Below are positions 1 to 8,605 of a stretch of DNA of 64,000 nt, piece after piece. The position numbers and the translations under genes were made by a program. How positions within the stretch are numbered: position 1 is the stretch's first letter; each line of letters starts with the position of its first letter. The notes beneath the pieces were generated by a model. The model was given only the letters and a program-made list of their open reading frames with translations. It ran no database searches and had not been told where the DNA came from. Where the stretch lies: contig NZ_CP147919.1 of NCBI RefSeq assembly GCF_039645985.1, positions 2,170,001 through 2,234,000 of the forward strand, given 5' to 3'. This DNA is from Sulfurimonas sp. HSL3-7 (lineage in GTDB: Bacteria > Campylobacterota > Campylobacteria > Campylobacterales > Sulfurimonadaceae).

Positions 1-1
1 T

Positions 2-142
2 CTGGGTAATCTGTTGGCGATAGCCATTGCCATTGAAGAGGGAAATTTTGCAACGATGCAGACCCTGCTCGCCCAATTTGATCTCAGTGTCGAAGATATT
101 GAAGATATCTTAAATAAAAGCCTTGATGCATCAAAGCAGTAG
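2..142 (+). CDS. C-terminal end of a signalling protein, possibly EAL-HDOD (YuxH-like)
   Basis: Only the last 46 codons fall in the window, open from base 2 to a TAG. The residues LGNLLAIAIAIEEGNF followed by an acidic helix (LSVEDIEDIL) resemble the tail of HDOD-domain regulators, which often carry an N-terminal EAL domain, where an LG-x-LL helix and a short helical extension follow the HDOD core. No catalytic part is visible, so the family call rests on this tail alone. The next gene starts 21 bases downstream on the same strand. Confidence 0.4.
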   Translation: MGNLLAIAIAIEEGNFATMQTLLAQFDLSVEDIEDILNKSLDASKQ

Positions 143-163
143 CACGCATCACATCTGCATAAA

Positions 164-664
164 ATGACCTTAAAATATCTTTCGCATTACAGCGAGACGA
201 CGAGAGAGCAGGTCGTTGCGCTGATAAAAGCTGAAAAACTGCCCCGTTTTCTCACGCAAAAATATCCGGTTTGTCATAACTATAAAACAGACAAAACCCT
301 TTATGACTACACTCTCGATATAAAGAACAGTTACCTCAAGAAGACACAGCCGATCAGCAAGGTGGTTTATGACGGCAAGATCCATGTCATCAACAACGCG
401 CTCGGTTTGCACACCTTCGCCTCCCGGGTGCAAGGATCGAAGCTTAAAAGTAAAAACGAGATCCGGATCGCATCGATGTTTAAAAATGTCCCGGAGCAAT
501 TTTTACGTATGATTATCGTCCATGAACTCGCCCATCTTAAAGAGAAAGAGCATAACAAAGCCTTCTACAAACTCTGTGAGCATATGGAACCCTCTTACCA
601 TCAGCTGGAATTCGACACCCGCCTCTACCTCACCTGCATCGACCACTTCGGAAAGCTCTATTAG
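164..664 (+). CDS. YgjP-type zinc metallopeptidase-like protein (DUF45)
   Basis: A 166-residue protein with the metal-binding motif HELAH at residues 120-124 and a further conserved His at 130 (HELAHLKEKEH). This spacing is typical of the YgjP/DUF45 family, which is related to M48 metallopeptidases. The C-terminal stretch ending in DTRLYL is also family-like. Biochemical roles for the family are poorly settled; a UTP pyrophosphatase activity has been attributed to some members, so the substrate here is not claimed. There is no signal peptide, so it is probably cytoplasmic. The ATG start lies 21 bases after the preceding stop, so the two genes may be co-transcribed. Confidence 0.75.
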   Translation: MTLKYLSHYSETTREQVVALIKAEKLPRFLTQKYPVCHNYKTDKTLYDYTLDIKNSYLKKTQPISKVVYDGKIHVINNALGLHTFASRVQGSKLKSKNEIRIASMFKNVPEQFLRMIIVHELAHLKEKEHNKAFYKLCEHMEPSYHQLEFDTRLYLTCIDHFGKLY

Positions 665-758
665 ATGCCTGTATGTGCGCTGCTTTTTACCCCAATTTTA
701 TCAATTTCAGGGCATTATTCCGGCACTAAAATAATATTTTTTAATATGGTGTTATGTT

Positions 759-1295
759 TTGTGGATTAAAATTGAAAAAAATGGGTTGAGCGATGACTAC
801 GAGTCCAAAAGCAGATGGATCGGCACGCTCTTTATCATCATCGGCATCATCGCAGGGGTCTACGCCAGCTTTTCAACATTTGCACCGGCAACTGTCATCA
901 GTGCAACGATGGTGGTGAGCGGTCTCATCTCTTTCTTTTTGACCAAAAAACTCAATCCGGACGTCCTGGCCAGTCGCATAAAGACACATCTTTTAATACT
1001 GTTTGGACTGCTCTTTCTGCTCTTGCCCTACGGCGAGAGCGGCACGGCACGTGTTATCGCCACAGCCTATTTTCTCGGGGCCATGTCATGCGATCTGTTT
1101 TTCGCCTCTATGACCCGTAAAAACCGTACGGCCTTTGCCTGGCTGGCAAACGCTCTTTTTTCGGCTCTCTTCGCCTATCTTGTAGCTTTCCAGACATTCT
1201 CCGCCAAAGCGATCGGTATCTTCATCGCATTAACGCTCATCTTTGACGGCCTAAGTGTTCTCTACTCCGGGCGCAAGATCTTTATTCGCCCCTAA
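759..1295 (+). CDS. small multi-pass membrane protein, HdeD/DUF308-like
   Basis: A 178-residue protein with about six hydrophobic segments (roughly residues 20-37, 43-61, 75-92, 98-115, 124-144 and 150-168) separated by short polar loops. This arrangement resembles the HdeD/DUF308 family of six-helix membrane proteins, which has no agreed molecular function. The first in-frame start is TTG at 759; another TTG at 786 is possible, and no ATG is available near the N-terminus. No strong ribosome site precedes either. Its 3' end overlaps the end of the convergent Nudix gene by 14 bases. Confidence 0.55.
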   Translation: MWIKIEKNGLSDDYESKSRWIGTLFIIIGIIAGVYASFSTFAPATVISATMVVSGLISFFLTKKLNPDVLASRIKTHLLILFGLLFLLLPYGESGTARVIATAYFLGAMSCDLFFASMTRKNRTAFAWLANALFSALFAYLVAFQTFSAKAIGIFIALTLIFDGLSVLYSGRKIFIRP

Positions 1296-1695
1296 AGGCC
1301 AAATAGTCTTCGATAATCTTGCCGTGATCGAACACGAACAATTCTTTCTCAAGCTCGTCCAGCACGACCACTTTGGCACTCTTTGCATCATCGCCTGCTT
1401 GCGGCAGTGCATCAGCCCGGCAGATATAAACCGCTGAGATTGTGTGAAAACGCGGATCACGTGAAGGATCGGAATAGAGCCCCAACAGATGCTCGATCTC
1501 AACATCCAGGCCGATCTCCTCTTTCATCTCCCGTTTCAGACAGGCCTCTATCGTCTCGCCGATATCCATAAAACCGCCCGGCAGTGCAGTTCCGTAAGGT
1601 GGGTTCAGCCTATCGATCAGGACAATGCCTTTGAACGTACTGTCAATATAGATCTCGACAATGCCATCAGCTGCGACATAGGGTGTCTCTATCAT
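1282..1695 (-). CDS. Nudix hydrolase
   Basis: A 137-residue protein with a complete Nudix box at residues 41-63: G41, E47, then REMKEE at 55-60 and GL at 62-63, matching G-x5-E-x7-RE-U-x-EE-x-G-U. The box binds divalent metal and cleaves a nucleoside diphosphate linked to another moiety. The preceding PPYGTALPGG and the overall length resemble ADP-ribose or 8-oxo-nucleotide hydrolases, but the substrate cannot be read from the sequence. It is convergent with the DUF308-like gene. The periplasmic DsrE-like gene lies directly upstream on the same strand with a 12-base gap. Confidence 0.85.
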   Translation of the reverse strand: MIETPYVAADGIVEIYIDSTFKGIVLIDRLNPPYGTALPGGFMDIGETIEACLKREMKEEIGLDVEIEHLLGLYSDPSRDPRFHTISAVYICRADALPQAGDDAKSAKVVVLDELEKELFVFDHGKIIEDYLAFRGE

Positions 1696-1707
1696 TATGC
1701 CCCCACT

Positions 1708-2175
1708 TTAATGTACCGGCAGATAGGCATAGCCCCTGTTCTGCCACATGATTAAGTAGACGCTTTTGTTCTTGTCGCTTTGAACATAGTCATAAAGCAC
1801 TTTCATGTCAATATTGCGGGCCCGTCTTCCGGCTTGGCACATATCGAACTCGACCTGGTATTCACGATGCAGTTTTGCCAACAAGGGAGCCAGTTTTTTT
1901 TGTGCACGAACAACATCGTTCTCATCTTTGAAAGGGGAGTTCTCCAGGTCACGTACAAAATATTTATAGGCATTTCCCGAAATAACGACGACTGCCTTGA
2001 AGGTGATATCGTTTGCTTTGTAATACCGGGCAAGCCCTTCTATGTTTTTAATGAGGTGTTTCTCTATCGTCGGTACATCACCTGTCGTCAGGTCAAAGAC
2101 CGCTTTCTGCTCCGCGGCAAAAAGTGCCGTAAACGAAAACAACAGACCCGCAACTATTCTTTTTATCGATCGCAT
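1708..2175 (-). CDS. secreted DsrE-like protein
   Basis: A 155-residue protein with an N-terminal signal peptide (hydrophobic residues about 8-20, cleavage probably near LFAAEQK). The body has the alternating strand and helix pattern of DsrE/YchN-like proteins: KAVFDLTTGD, a FKAVVVISGNAYKYF strand region, and a lone Cys in DMCQAGRRARN near the expected active-site loop. Related proteins act in sulfur transfer, or are periplasmic proteins of unknown role. A sulfur role would fit a sulfur-oxidising host, but that is inference. The small gene upstream overlaps its start by 13 bases, suggesting co-translation. Confidence 0.55.
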   Translation of the reverse strand: MRSIKRIVAGLLFSFTALFAAEQKAVFDLTTGDVPTIEKHLIKNIEGLARYYKANDITFKAVVVISGNAYKYFVRDLENSPFKDENDVVRAQKKLAPLLAKLHREYQVEFDMCQAGRRARNIDMKVLYDYVQSDKNKSVYLIMWQNRGYAYLPVH

Positions 2176-2345
2176 CGCTTCTCCCTTTTTGAAAATGTTC
2201 TGTTCTCTTCGATCATGACATTGCAGATCGTCCCTTCTAACTCTTGGGCCAATGATTCAAGCTCCTCTTTGGAGCCCCGCAGTGCGATACCTCTTGCCGA
2301 ACAGGCGGCACCGTCAATATTGTTATACGTCATACGCCATTGCAT
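2163..2345 (-). CDS. small protein of unknown function (60 aa)
   Basis: A 60-residue open frame with plausible protein character: RMTYNNIDGAACSARGIALR followed by an amphipathic helix (SKEELESLAQELEG) and CNVMIEENRTF. It ends inside the start of the secreted DsrE-like gene (13-base overlap on the same strand), an arrangement typical of translational coupling. I do not recognise a family. Two Cys residues (positions 15 and 41) could be functional. The low number of competing frames and the operon position support reality, but the short length keeps confidence moderate. Confidence 0.45.
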   Translation of the reverse strand: MQWRMTYNNIDGAACSARGIALRGSKEELESLAQELEGTICNVMIEENRTFSKREKRCDR

Positions 2346-2447
2346 TCTCTACCTTTTGGTGGGGACCGGATTCTACAGGCTTATCATAGGCCAAAACAGC
2401 AAAAATGCTCTTTAAAAGAGCCCTGAACAAAGTAAAACACCGCGACG

Positions 2448-3137
2448 CTAATGGAACGCTTTATATTGCTTTTGCCACAGTCTTTGCAGCTTTTCTATCG
2501 TCATAGAACGGTATTTCTCCTCTTTGACCAGTGTTCTCAGATCGGACAACGAGTTATAGGGAACATCAACGACCAGCGCATTGGCCAGCCACCCCGGAAT
2601 GCTGCCGCCGGGTTCAATATGGTGTTGCCAAATGACTTTCGTTCTCTTCTCATCCTGGGGAATAAAGAGATAGTGGCCTCGGGATCTTTTGATCGGGATA
2701 AGATCTGACGCCTTTGCCTTCTGACAGCGATCACTCTGTTGCTCATCGCAAAAGGTGTTGGCCTCGTGCATCTCAACCCGTACACCGTTCTCTGTAAAAA
2801 AAAGCGTTGAACGCAGGATTAATTGACGGTCACTGACGGGAAATGGGAGATCATAGATTTGGAAAACATAGTTCTCTTCAAAACGCACCTCTTCGAGGGT
2901 CATGGCTAAACGGCATTGATGCAGCCACGCAGGAGCGGCGGGCGTATCATATAAGATTGCGACCAGGGCGTCAACGCTTCCCTCGACTACAGTTACCCCT
3001 TTAAACGCTAGAAACGGTGAACCTTCAACGTTTCGGGTGTACACAGCAACACCGTCACTCTCTTTTGTCAGTTCCCAATTGTCCGCCTGCAAAAGGGAGA
3101 AGAGCAAAAGCAAGATGCCGACATACCGTCGCATCAT
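2448..3137 (-). CDS. periplasmic START/SRPBCC-domain protein
   Basis: A 229-residue protein with a signal peptide (MMRRYVGILLLLFSLLQA, cleaved about residue 18). It has a START-type lipid-binding fold signature: WELTKESDGVAVYTRNV, AFKGVTVVEGSVDALVAIL, a central strand with DLPFPVSDRQLILRS, and the C-terminal IPGWLANALVVDVPYNSLSDL helix, all typical of bacterial StAR-related proteins. START domains bind a hydrophobic ligand in a deep cavity; the ligand here is unknown. It is the last gene of a compact minus-strand unit, overlapping the end of the GGDEF-EAL gene by 4 bases, which implies coupled expression with envelope and signalling genes. Confidence 0.75.
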   Translation of the reverse strand: MMRRYVGILLLLFSLLQADNWELTKESDGVAVYTRNVEGSPFLAFKGVTVVEGSVDALVAILYDTPAAPAWLHQCRLAMTLEEVRFEENYVFQIYDLPFPVSDRQLILRSTLFFTENGVRVEMHEANTFCDEQQSDRCQKAKASDLIPIKRSRGHYLFIPQDEKRTKVIWQHHIEPGGSIPGWLANALVVDVPYNSLSDLRTLVKEEKYRSMTIEKLQRLWQKQYKAFH

Positions 3138-5131
3138 ACCTCCTGCTCTCCTCTTTGCAAGAGGGCCGTGACGTCAAGGTTAGTCGCTTTCTCAATAAAA
3201 TGCCCCTGTGCATAGTCAGCGCCTAAAAGTACAATCATCTGGTAAATCTCTCTGTCCTCAACAAATTCGGTAACCACCTTCATCCCAAGATCGTGGATGA
3301 TGTTGATAATGGACTTGACAATACGTTTGTTATTCAGATTGGTCGTAATATCGGCGACCAATGAACCGTCGATCTTGACGATATCAACACCGAGCTTCAT
3401 CAGATATGCGTAATTGGAGTACCCGCTTCCAAAGTCATCGATGGCGATCTTGGCGCCCTCCTCTTTGATCAGTTTAAAAAAGCGGTAGACCTCTTCGCTG
3501 CCTTCAAGCTCCTGCGATTCGACCAGCTCAAAGACGATCCGCTCAGCGCAGCCGGATTGACGCAGTCTGGAAAGAATAAAATAGCTGCTCTTCGGGTCCA
3601 GGATATCCGCCATCTCGATATTGAACGAGAAGTCAAAAGAGGGGTTGTGCTGTGCCATCTTTATGGTTTGGGCAAAGACCTCCATCGAAAGTTGGCTGTA
3701 GAGCCGTGCCCCCTTGGCAATGGGGATAAACTCGCTGGGGTAGTGCACCTTTCCGTCCCTGTCTGTGATTCTCACCAGGGCTTCGAACTTCTCTATCTCA
3801 TGTGTTTCTGTATTGGCTATCGCCTGAAAATGGACATTGACCGTCTGGTTGTTAAGTGCAAAATCAAGCATCTCCAAGGTCAAAAAGTTCTCTTCAAGAT
3901 GCAAAAGGTTATCTGCACTGTCCGAATAAAAAGCGTAGGACTGTTGGCGCTTTTTGGCATCGCGCAAGGCAAGCGAGGCCATGGAGATCAGTGAACGGAG
4001 GTTCTCATTTTCAGACCCTGCCGCCGCACCTATACGGGCGCGGACCGTAATCGTATGGGCAAAACATTGCAGTTCGATCACATTGAGCTGGTGTGAGAGC
4101 AAGACCACATCCTCTCGGAAAAAGTCCGCCGAGACTTTTTTATCTGCCAGGATCGCAAATTCGTCTGCACTAAGATGAAAAAGCTTTAAATTCTCGTTCG
4201 AGAGCATTGTCTGCAGTTTATGAGCGAACCTGACCAGCAGTTCGTCACCGATACGTTCGCCGTAGATCGTATTGATGGTATTGAAATCATCGATATTGAT
4301 CAGGATCAGCTTATGTTCGGACGAACGTTCCAACGCCCGGTGCAGCGCCGTTCTGTTTGGCAAGGCGGTCAGCCTGTCGATATACAACCGATGCTCAAGT
4401 TCCTGTTCCTGCTCTTTTCTCGCCGTAATATCGAACATGATCGAGATGAATTCAAAGATCTCCCCCTTCTCATCCAAAATAGGCACGACCGTTGATTCGA
4501 CATAGAACATCTTGCCCTCTCTGTTACGGTTCTGAAACTCACCTTTGAAAATCTCTTTGTTCAAGATCGTCGTCCAAAACGTTTCCAGATAATCGTCGCT
4601 TGTCTGATCTGAACGGACAATAGCATGGGAGTGACCGATCAACGCATCTGCACTGTAGCCGCTGAGCTTTTCATACGCCGCATTGACATAGGTGATATGC
4701 CCGTCGATATCCGTCTTGACAAGAGGTGCGCTGGCATCGACCACCCGCTTATACTCTTCAAGAAAAGCACTTTTCTGTTGCAAGGTGGCAAGCATCGCAT
4801 TGCCGGAACCTGCGATGCGGTCAAATTCGCCTGCACTGACATTCTCCACCCGCGAAGCGTACCCGCCCTGAGCAATCTCATCAAGTGTTTTTGTGATCTG
4901 TTCGATACTCTGTTTGAGGCTGTAGATATTGGCACTGTAAAAATAGAGCCAAAGCAGTAAAAATGTCAAAATCAGATAGAGGTAGGGCGTGTTTGAGAGT
5001 CCATATTCCAAAGTGTACAGAGCGGATCCGGCTATTAACAGGAGGGCACCGAGAAGAAAAGAGAGGTTTTTCACGTCCGGCGAAACTCTTTTCATCAGCC
5101 TGATTGCCGGTTTAAAGAGCTGCTCTGACAT
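3134..5131 (-). CDS. membrane PAS-GGDEF-EAL cyclic-di-GMP protein
   Basis: A 665-residue protein with two membrane segments (about 22-44 and 47-66), a HAMP-like linker, a PAS domain (about 120-240), a GGDEF domain (about 250-410) and an EAL domain (about 420-660). The GGDEF signature is degenerate, reading SADEF, so diguanylate cyclase activity is unlikely. The EAL domain keeps the expected set: EALVR, the Asn of FNIE, the Glu of ELVES, DDFGSGYS, KIDGS, the Glu of TEFVE and QGHF. It probably hydrolyses c-di-GMP under control of the PAS and degenerate GGDEF domains. Its start lies 3 bases after the ExbD stop, and its end overlaps the START gene by 4 bases. Confidence 0.9.
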   Translation of the reverse strand: MSEQLFKPAIRLMKRVSPDVKNLSFLLGALLLIAGSALYTLEYGLSNTPYLYLILTFLLLWLYFYSANIYSLKQSIEQITKTLDEIAQGGYASRVENVSAGEFDRIAGSGNAMLATLQQKSAFLEEYKRVVDASAPLVKTDIDGHITYVNAAYEKLSGYSADALIGHSHAIVRSDQTSDDYLETFWTTILNKEIFKGEFQNRNREGKMFYVESTVVPILDEKGEIFEFISIMFDITARKEQEQELEHRLYIDRLTALPNRTALHRALERSSEHKLILINIDDFNTINTIYGERIGDELLVRFAHKLQTMLSNENLKLFHLSADEFAILADKKVSADFFREDVVLLSHQLNVIELQCFAHTITVRARIGAAAGSENENLRSLISMASLALRDAKKRQQSYAFYSDSADNLLHLEENFLTLEMLDFALNNQTVNVHFQAIANTETHEIEKFEALVRITDRDGKVHYPSEFIPIAKGARLYSQLSMEVFAQTIKMAQHNPSFDFSFNIEMADILDPKSSYFILSRLRQSGCAERIVFELVESQELEGSEEVYRFFKLIKEEGAKIAIDDFGSGYSNYAYLMKLGVDIVKIDGSLVADITTNLNNKRIVKSIINIIHDLGMKVVTEFVEDREIYQMIVLLGADYAQGHFIEKATNLDVTALLQRGEQEV

Positions 5132-5134
5132 CTG

Positions 5135-5515
5135 TTACTCTTTTGTGACGATATAGAGCTGTTTGTGTTCGAGTTTTTTCAACATGTCCATCACGGTGAC
5201 AAAATGCTGAAAACTCGCATCTTTATCACTGCGCAGCACGACGGTCTGTTCAGGGTCTATCGACTTCAGTTTCTCCTCAAGATCACTGATAGAGATCTCT
5301 TTTTTATCGAGATGATACTTTCCCTCTTTCGTAATGTAGATATCAAACTCTTTTTGATCCTCTTTTTTATCGGACGCCTTTGCCTCCGGGAGTTCTATCG
5401 GCAGGATACCCTGCTTGATAAAGGTGGCCGTCGTGATGACCATCACCAGCAGCACCAGCAAGATATCGATCAGCGGGATCACATTGATCTGATCGAATTT
5501 TTTACGCTGCTTCAT
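5135..5515 (-). CDS. exbD: ExbD/TolR-family biopolymer transport protein
   Basis: A 126-residue protein with a short cytoplasmic N-terminus (MKQRKKFDQINVIPLID), one transmembrane helix at about 12-33 that contains the conserved membrane Asp (D17) used in proton coupling, and a periplasmic domain. The C-terminal VVLRSDKDASFQHFVTVMD is the usual ExbD motif. With ExbB it forms the inner-membrane motor that energises TonB or a Tol-like partner. It overlaps exbB by one base. A tonB-like gene sits about 4.5 kb upstream on the same strand, which favours the ExbD over the TolR name. Confidence 0.88.
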   Translation of the reverse strand: MKQRKKFDQINVIPLIDILLVLLVMVITTATFIKQGILPIELPEAKASDKKEDQKEFDIYITKEGKYHLDKKEISISDLEEKLKSIDPEQTVVLRSDKDASFQHFVTVMDMLKKLEHKQLYIVTKE

Positions 5516-5973
5516 TATTTTTCCGTATCTTTTTGCGGCTGTTTAGCATCCCAGATAGCGCTTAAACGCTCTACCTTGCGCATCGCTGTCGTGTAAAAAA
5601 CAATCGCAGGAATGGCAACGATAATACCGAATGCCGTCGCTTTAAGCGCCAGTGCCAGTCCGGTCATCACTTTTTTGGTATCGACCGTACCGACCTCTCC
5701 CAGGCCGTAAAAGGTGATCATAATCCCCAAGATTGTTCCAATAAGCCCCACATAAGGGGCGTTGGCGCCGATGGCCGAAAGAGCTGAGAGGTTGTCGGTA
5801 AGATCAACTTCCAAAAGTTCCCGGTTATCGTACTCTTCAAGTTTGATACTTTTATAGAACATCATCCGCTCAATAAAGAGCCACAATGCAACCACGCTCA
5901 TGATCGCCAGTGTCCCCATGACACCATAATCAAGTACCTCTTCTGCTAACGCCAGCCATGCCGTTGAATCCAT
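5515..5973 (-). CDS. exbB: ExbB/TolQ-family proton channel protein
   Basis: A 152-residue protein with three membrane helices (about 16-36, 74-94 and 107-130). The region NAPYVGLIGTILGIMITFYGLGEVG and the following LALALKATAFGIIVAIPAIVFYT carry the conserved small residues and Thr that line the proton path of ExbB/TolQ/MotA proteins. It is short, like the campylobacterial ExbB form. It starts one base after the histidine kinase stop and overlaps exbD, so the motor genes are expressed with the two-component system. The partner could be the TonB-like protein encoded at 10.4-11.1 kb. Confidence 0.88.
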   Translation of the reverse strand: MDSTAWLALAEEVLDYGVMGTLAIMSVVALWLFIERMMFYKSIKLEEYDNRELLEVDLTDNLSALSAIGANAPYVGLIGTILGIMITFYGLGEVGTVDTKKVMTGLALALKATAFGIIVAIPAIVFYTTAMRKVERLSAIWDAKQPQKDTEK

Positions 5974-6873
5974 TTACGCTACTCCTGAAAAGTCTAGCTG
6001 CATTGTCGTACCCTTATCTTTTTTTGAGTTGACATGCAGTTTTATTTTATAACGATCACAATAGTTCTTGACCAGACCCAGTCCGATGCCAAAACCAAGA
6101 TCACTCTCGTCGCTCTGATAATACCTGTCGAAGATCTGGAAGAGTTCAACTTCATCCATTCCCCGCCCTTTGTCGCTGATAGACAGCTTCTTATTCTTGA
6201 TAACGATACTGATCTCAGCATTTTTCGGTGAGTATTTCACACTGTTGTCAATAATATTGTCGATCACCTTTGCTAGGCCTATTCTATCGATATTTACACT
6301 AATAGATTCTAAATCTTCCTCAAACCGGGCATTGCTGTAGAGTGGCTTCAACAGCCTCAACCGTTCTACCACCAGATCTGCCACATCAAAGGTCTCAATC
6401 CGTTCACGCTGCATCTGCTTTTTGATCAGATAGTCAAGCTCTTTGTAGCGCTCTTCAAGCATGCCGCATGCCGCTTCAATGCGGTGGAAGCGTTTAAGCG
6501 CGCGTTCATCTTCGATATTCTTTTTCAGCATCGCCGTGTTTGTCATGATCGTGTTGATAGGCAGATTAAGCTCGTGCAGTATCTCTCTGGAAAAATGCTC
6601 CAGCTGATCAAAATGTTCGCGCAGCGGCTCGATGGAGAGTTTGGCTATCGCAACACCGGCGATCAGTACAAGCGCCGTTATGATCGAGACAAGGTAGGGT
6701 GGAGAAACCGCCTCCTGCAGGTAGGCGAAGAGCGAGATGATCAGCAGTGTCGTGATCACAAAAAAGACAAGGATGACGATCTCAACATTACGAAACAAGA
6801 CGATACCCGATCCCGCGGACATTTTGGATCTCAACCGTTGAAAGTTCCTGCTTAAGACGGTTGATATAGACAC
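5974..6873 (-). CDS. sensor histidine kinase
   Basis: A 299-residue kinase with two transmembrane helices (about 31-50 and 60-79) and almost no periplasmic loop, followed by an H-box with the phospho-accepting His at residue 100 (LHELNLPIN). The N-box (NIIDNSVKYSP), G1 (DKGRGM), F-box and G2 (GFGIGLGLV) are all readable. The lack of a periplasmic domain suggests sensing within or near the membrane, or through a partner. The long form overlaps the upstream regulator gene by 86 bases; an internal ATG at 6822 (residue 18) would cut this to 35 and may be the true start. The stop abuts the ExbB start, so a link to the ExbBD motor is an inference worth testing. Confidence 0.88.
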   Translation of the reverse strand: MSISTVLSRNFQRLRSKMSAGSGIVLFRNVEIVILVFFVITTLLIISLFAYLQEAVSPPYLVSIITALVLIAGVAIAKLSIEPLREHFDQLEHFSREILHELNLPINTIMTNTAMLKKNIEDERALKRFHRIEAACGMLEERYKELDYLIKKQMQRERIETFDVADLVVERLRLLKPLYSNARFEEDLESISVNIDRIGLAKVIDNIIDNSVKYSPKNAEISIVIKNKKLSISDKGRGMDEVELFQIFDRYYQSDESDLGFGIGLGLVKNYCDRYKIKLHVNSKKDKGTTMQLDFSGVA

Positions 6874-7441
6874 GGATGGCCCCGTCGCTCACCCCTTCTT
6901 CCGTACTCCAAAGCGCATCGATGATCATCTCTTTGCTGACCGTTTTATCGCTGTTATCGATAAAAAGAGCAAGCAGTATGTACTCTTTTTTAGAGAGCAC
7001 AAGTTCCTTACGGTCTTCATAGATCATATGCCGCTCACGATCTATGCAGAGTGTCCCGGTACATACTTTTGATTTCCCTTGGGAACGGCGCAGCAACGCC
7101 TTTATACGCAGAAGCAGTTCATCCGTGTCAAAAGGCTTTTTAAGATAATCATCCGCCCCGTTTGCAAACCCCTCAAGCATCACTTCCTTCTCCTGGTGCG
7201 AGGTCAGATAGATCGCCGGGGTAAAATCATCAGCGTTTCGCAGTTCGCTCAGCAGGGTCAGCCCGTTGATCAGAGGAACATTGATATCAAACACATAGAG
7301 ATCGAATTTAGATGCATAGGAGAGGTCCAGAGCCTCTTGTCCGTTCTTGCACCACTGCACATTATATCCCTCTTCATCAAGCAGGTCTTCGAGGGTCTCG
7401 CCCAAAAGAAGGTCATCTTCAAGCAGCAGAATATCAGACAA
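6788..7441 (-). CDS. OmpR-family response regulator
   Basis: A 217-residue protein with a receiver domain: acidic pocket ED at 8-10, phospho-acceptor D52 in FDINVP, a Thr/Ser switch in LTSH, and K102 in KKPF. A winged-helix DNA-binding domain follows (about 125-217), containing RVYINRLKQEL and the end RGIGYRLV. It is the first gene of the unit shared with the kinase, exbB, exbD, the GGDEF-EAL gene and the START gene, so it is the likely cognate partner of the kinase. An 84-base gap separates it from pyrC upstream, where the unit's own promoter may lie. Confidence 0.92.
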   Translation of the reverse strand: MSDILLLEDDLLLGETLEDLLDEEGYNVQWCKNGQEALDLSYASKFDLYVFDINVPLINGLTLLSELRNADDFTPAIYLTSHQEKEVMLEGFANGADDYLKKPFDTDELLLRIKALLRRSQGKSKVCTGTLCIDRERHMIYEDRKELVLSKKEYILLALFIDNSDKTVSKEMIIDALWSTEEGVSDGAIRVYINRLKQELSTVEIQNVRGIGYRLVS

Positions 7442-7525
7442 GAAACACTCCCTTGCAATCTACATGCAACGCAGTAGCAATCCGGTGATGGGCATAGACG
7501 TCAATCATGTATCTTCCTGCTTTCT

Positions 7526-8605
7526 CTAGAGTACGTCTTCTATGCTCCAGCCGATGGTCTTGCCGGCATACATCGGCACGACATCGCCGTATTTGGCAGG
7601 AACAGTGAATGGTTTCTCTTCCAAGACAACCTCTTTGAACTCAGGACAGATGCCGTAGATGCTCTGCGCATTGTCCGAAACAAAGCTCTGAAGATTGTCA
7701 AGTTTGCCGTGTTTGTCAAAAAGTTCGCAAAGCAGCTGCAGTGCGATCGGTGCGGTAAAGACGCCGGCACCGCATCCGCAAGACTCTTTTGCATGCTGCG
7801 GGTGCGGTGCGGAGTCCGAACCGAACATCACTTTCGGATGGGCGTTCAGTGCGAGCTCCAGCAGTGCCTCTCTGTCTTCCGGACGCTTGGCGATCGGCTT
7901 GCAGAAAAGGTGCGGCTGCAGCATACCGCCTGCCACATCGTCAAGAGTGATAAGCAGATGGTGCACCGTGATCGTCGCATAGAGGTTCGGAAACTTATCG
8001 AGCAGATCAACCGCTGCTTTGGTGGTAATATGTTCCATCACGATCTTAAGATCGGGAAAATTGCTCGCCAGCAGTTCATAGATACTCATAAACTCCTTCT
8101 CTCTGTCCATCACGAAGCCGGCCGTCTCGCCATGCACCAACAACGGGATATCCATACGTGCCATCGCTTCCAGTGTCGGCCGCATCGCCTCAAGGTTAAA
8201 ATCTTTCACGCCCCCTTCCGAGTTGGTCGTGATACCTGCCGGGTAGAGTTTGATCCCGAAAATGAGATCCCGGACCTCTTCCAGATACTCTTCGCTGTAA
8301 TTGTCATAGAAAATCGTCATAAAAGGTTCGAAATCGCCGCCGCCGATGAGCGCTTCGTCCTCATCCTCGTCAAAGGAAAAGTCTTCGATCTCATCCTCGT
8401 TGATCCCCAGACCGCATGCAAACATAATGCGTTCTCTATAAGCTTTGACCTGTTCTCTGGTCTTGACAGGCGGTACCAGGTTCGGCATGACCACGGCGCC
8501 CGAAAAGGTATACGAAGTGAGTTTGGCTACATTCTGCAGCATCTCGCCATCACGCAGGTGAACATGCATATCCAGAGGCATCAGTAAAGAGTGTGTTTTC
8601 ATCAT
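7526..8605 (-). CDS. pyrC: dihydroorotase
   Basis: A 359-residue amidohydrolase that closes carbamoyl-aspartate to dihydroorotate in pyrimidine synthesis. Visible active-site elements are the metal-binding HVHLRDGE at residues 14-21, a Lys in FGIKLYPAG at the site of the bridging carboxylated lysine, VHGE and MEHITT for the metal-ligand histidines, and FGSDSAPH with the catalytic Asp. A long acidic insert ([15 protein letters not shown]) near residues 72-90 is typical of the campylobacterial class. The start follows the stop of the small membrane protein gene directly, so the two are likely co-translated. Confidence 0.93.
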   Translation of the reverse strand: MMKTHSLLMPLDMHVHLRDGEMLQNVAKLTSYTFSGAVVMPNLVPPVKTREQVKAYRERIMFACGLGINEDEIEDFSFDEDEDEALIGGGDFEPFMTIFYDNYSEEYLEEVRDLIFGIKLYPAGITTNSEGGVKDFNLEAMRPTLEAMARMDIPLLVHGETAGFVMDREKEFMSIYELLASNFPDLKIVMEHITTKAAVDLLDKFPNLYATITVHHLLITLDDVAGGMLQPHLFCKPIAKRPEDREALLELALNAHPKVMFGSDSAPHPQHAKESCGCGAGVFTAPIALQLLCELFDKHGKLDNLQSFVSDNAQSIYGICPEFKEVVLEEKPFTVPAKYGDVVPMYAGKTIGWSIEDVL

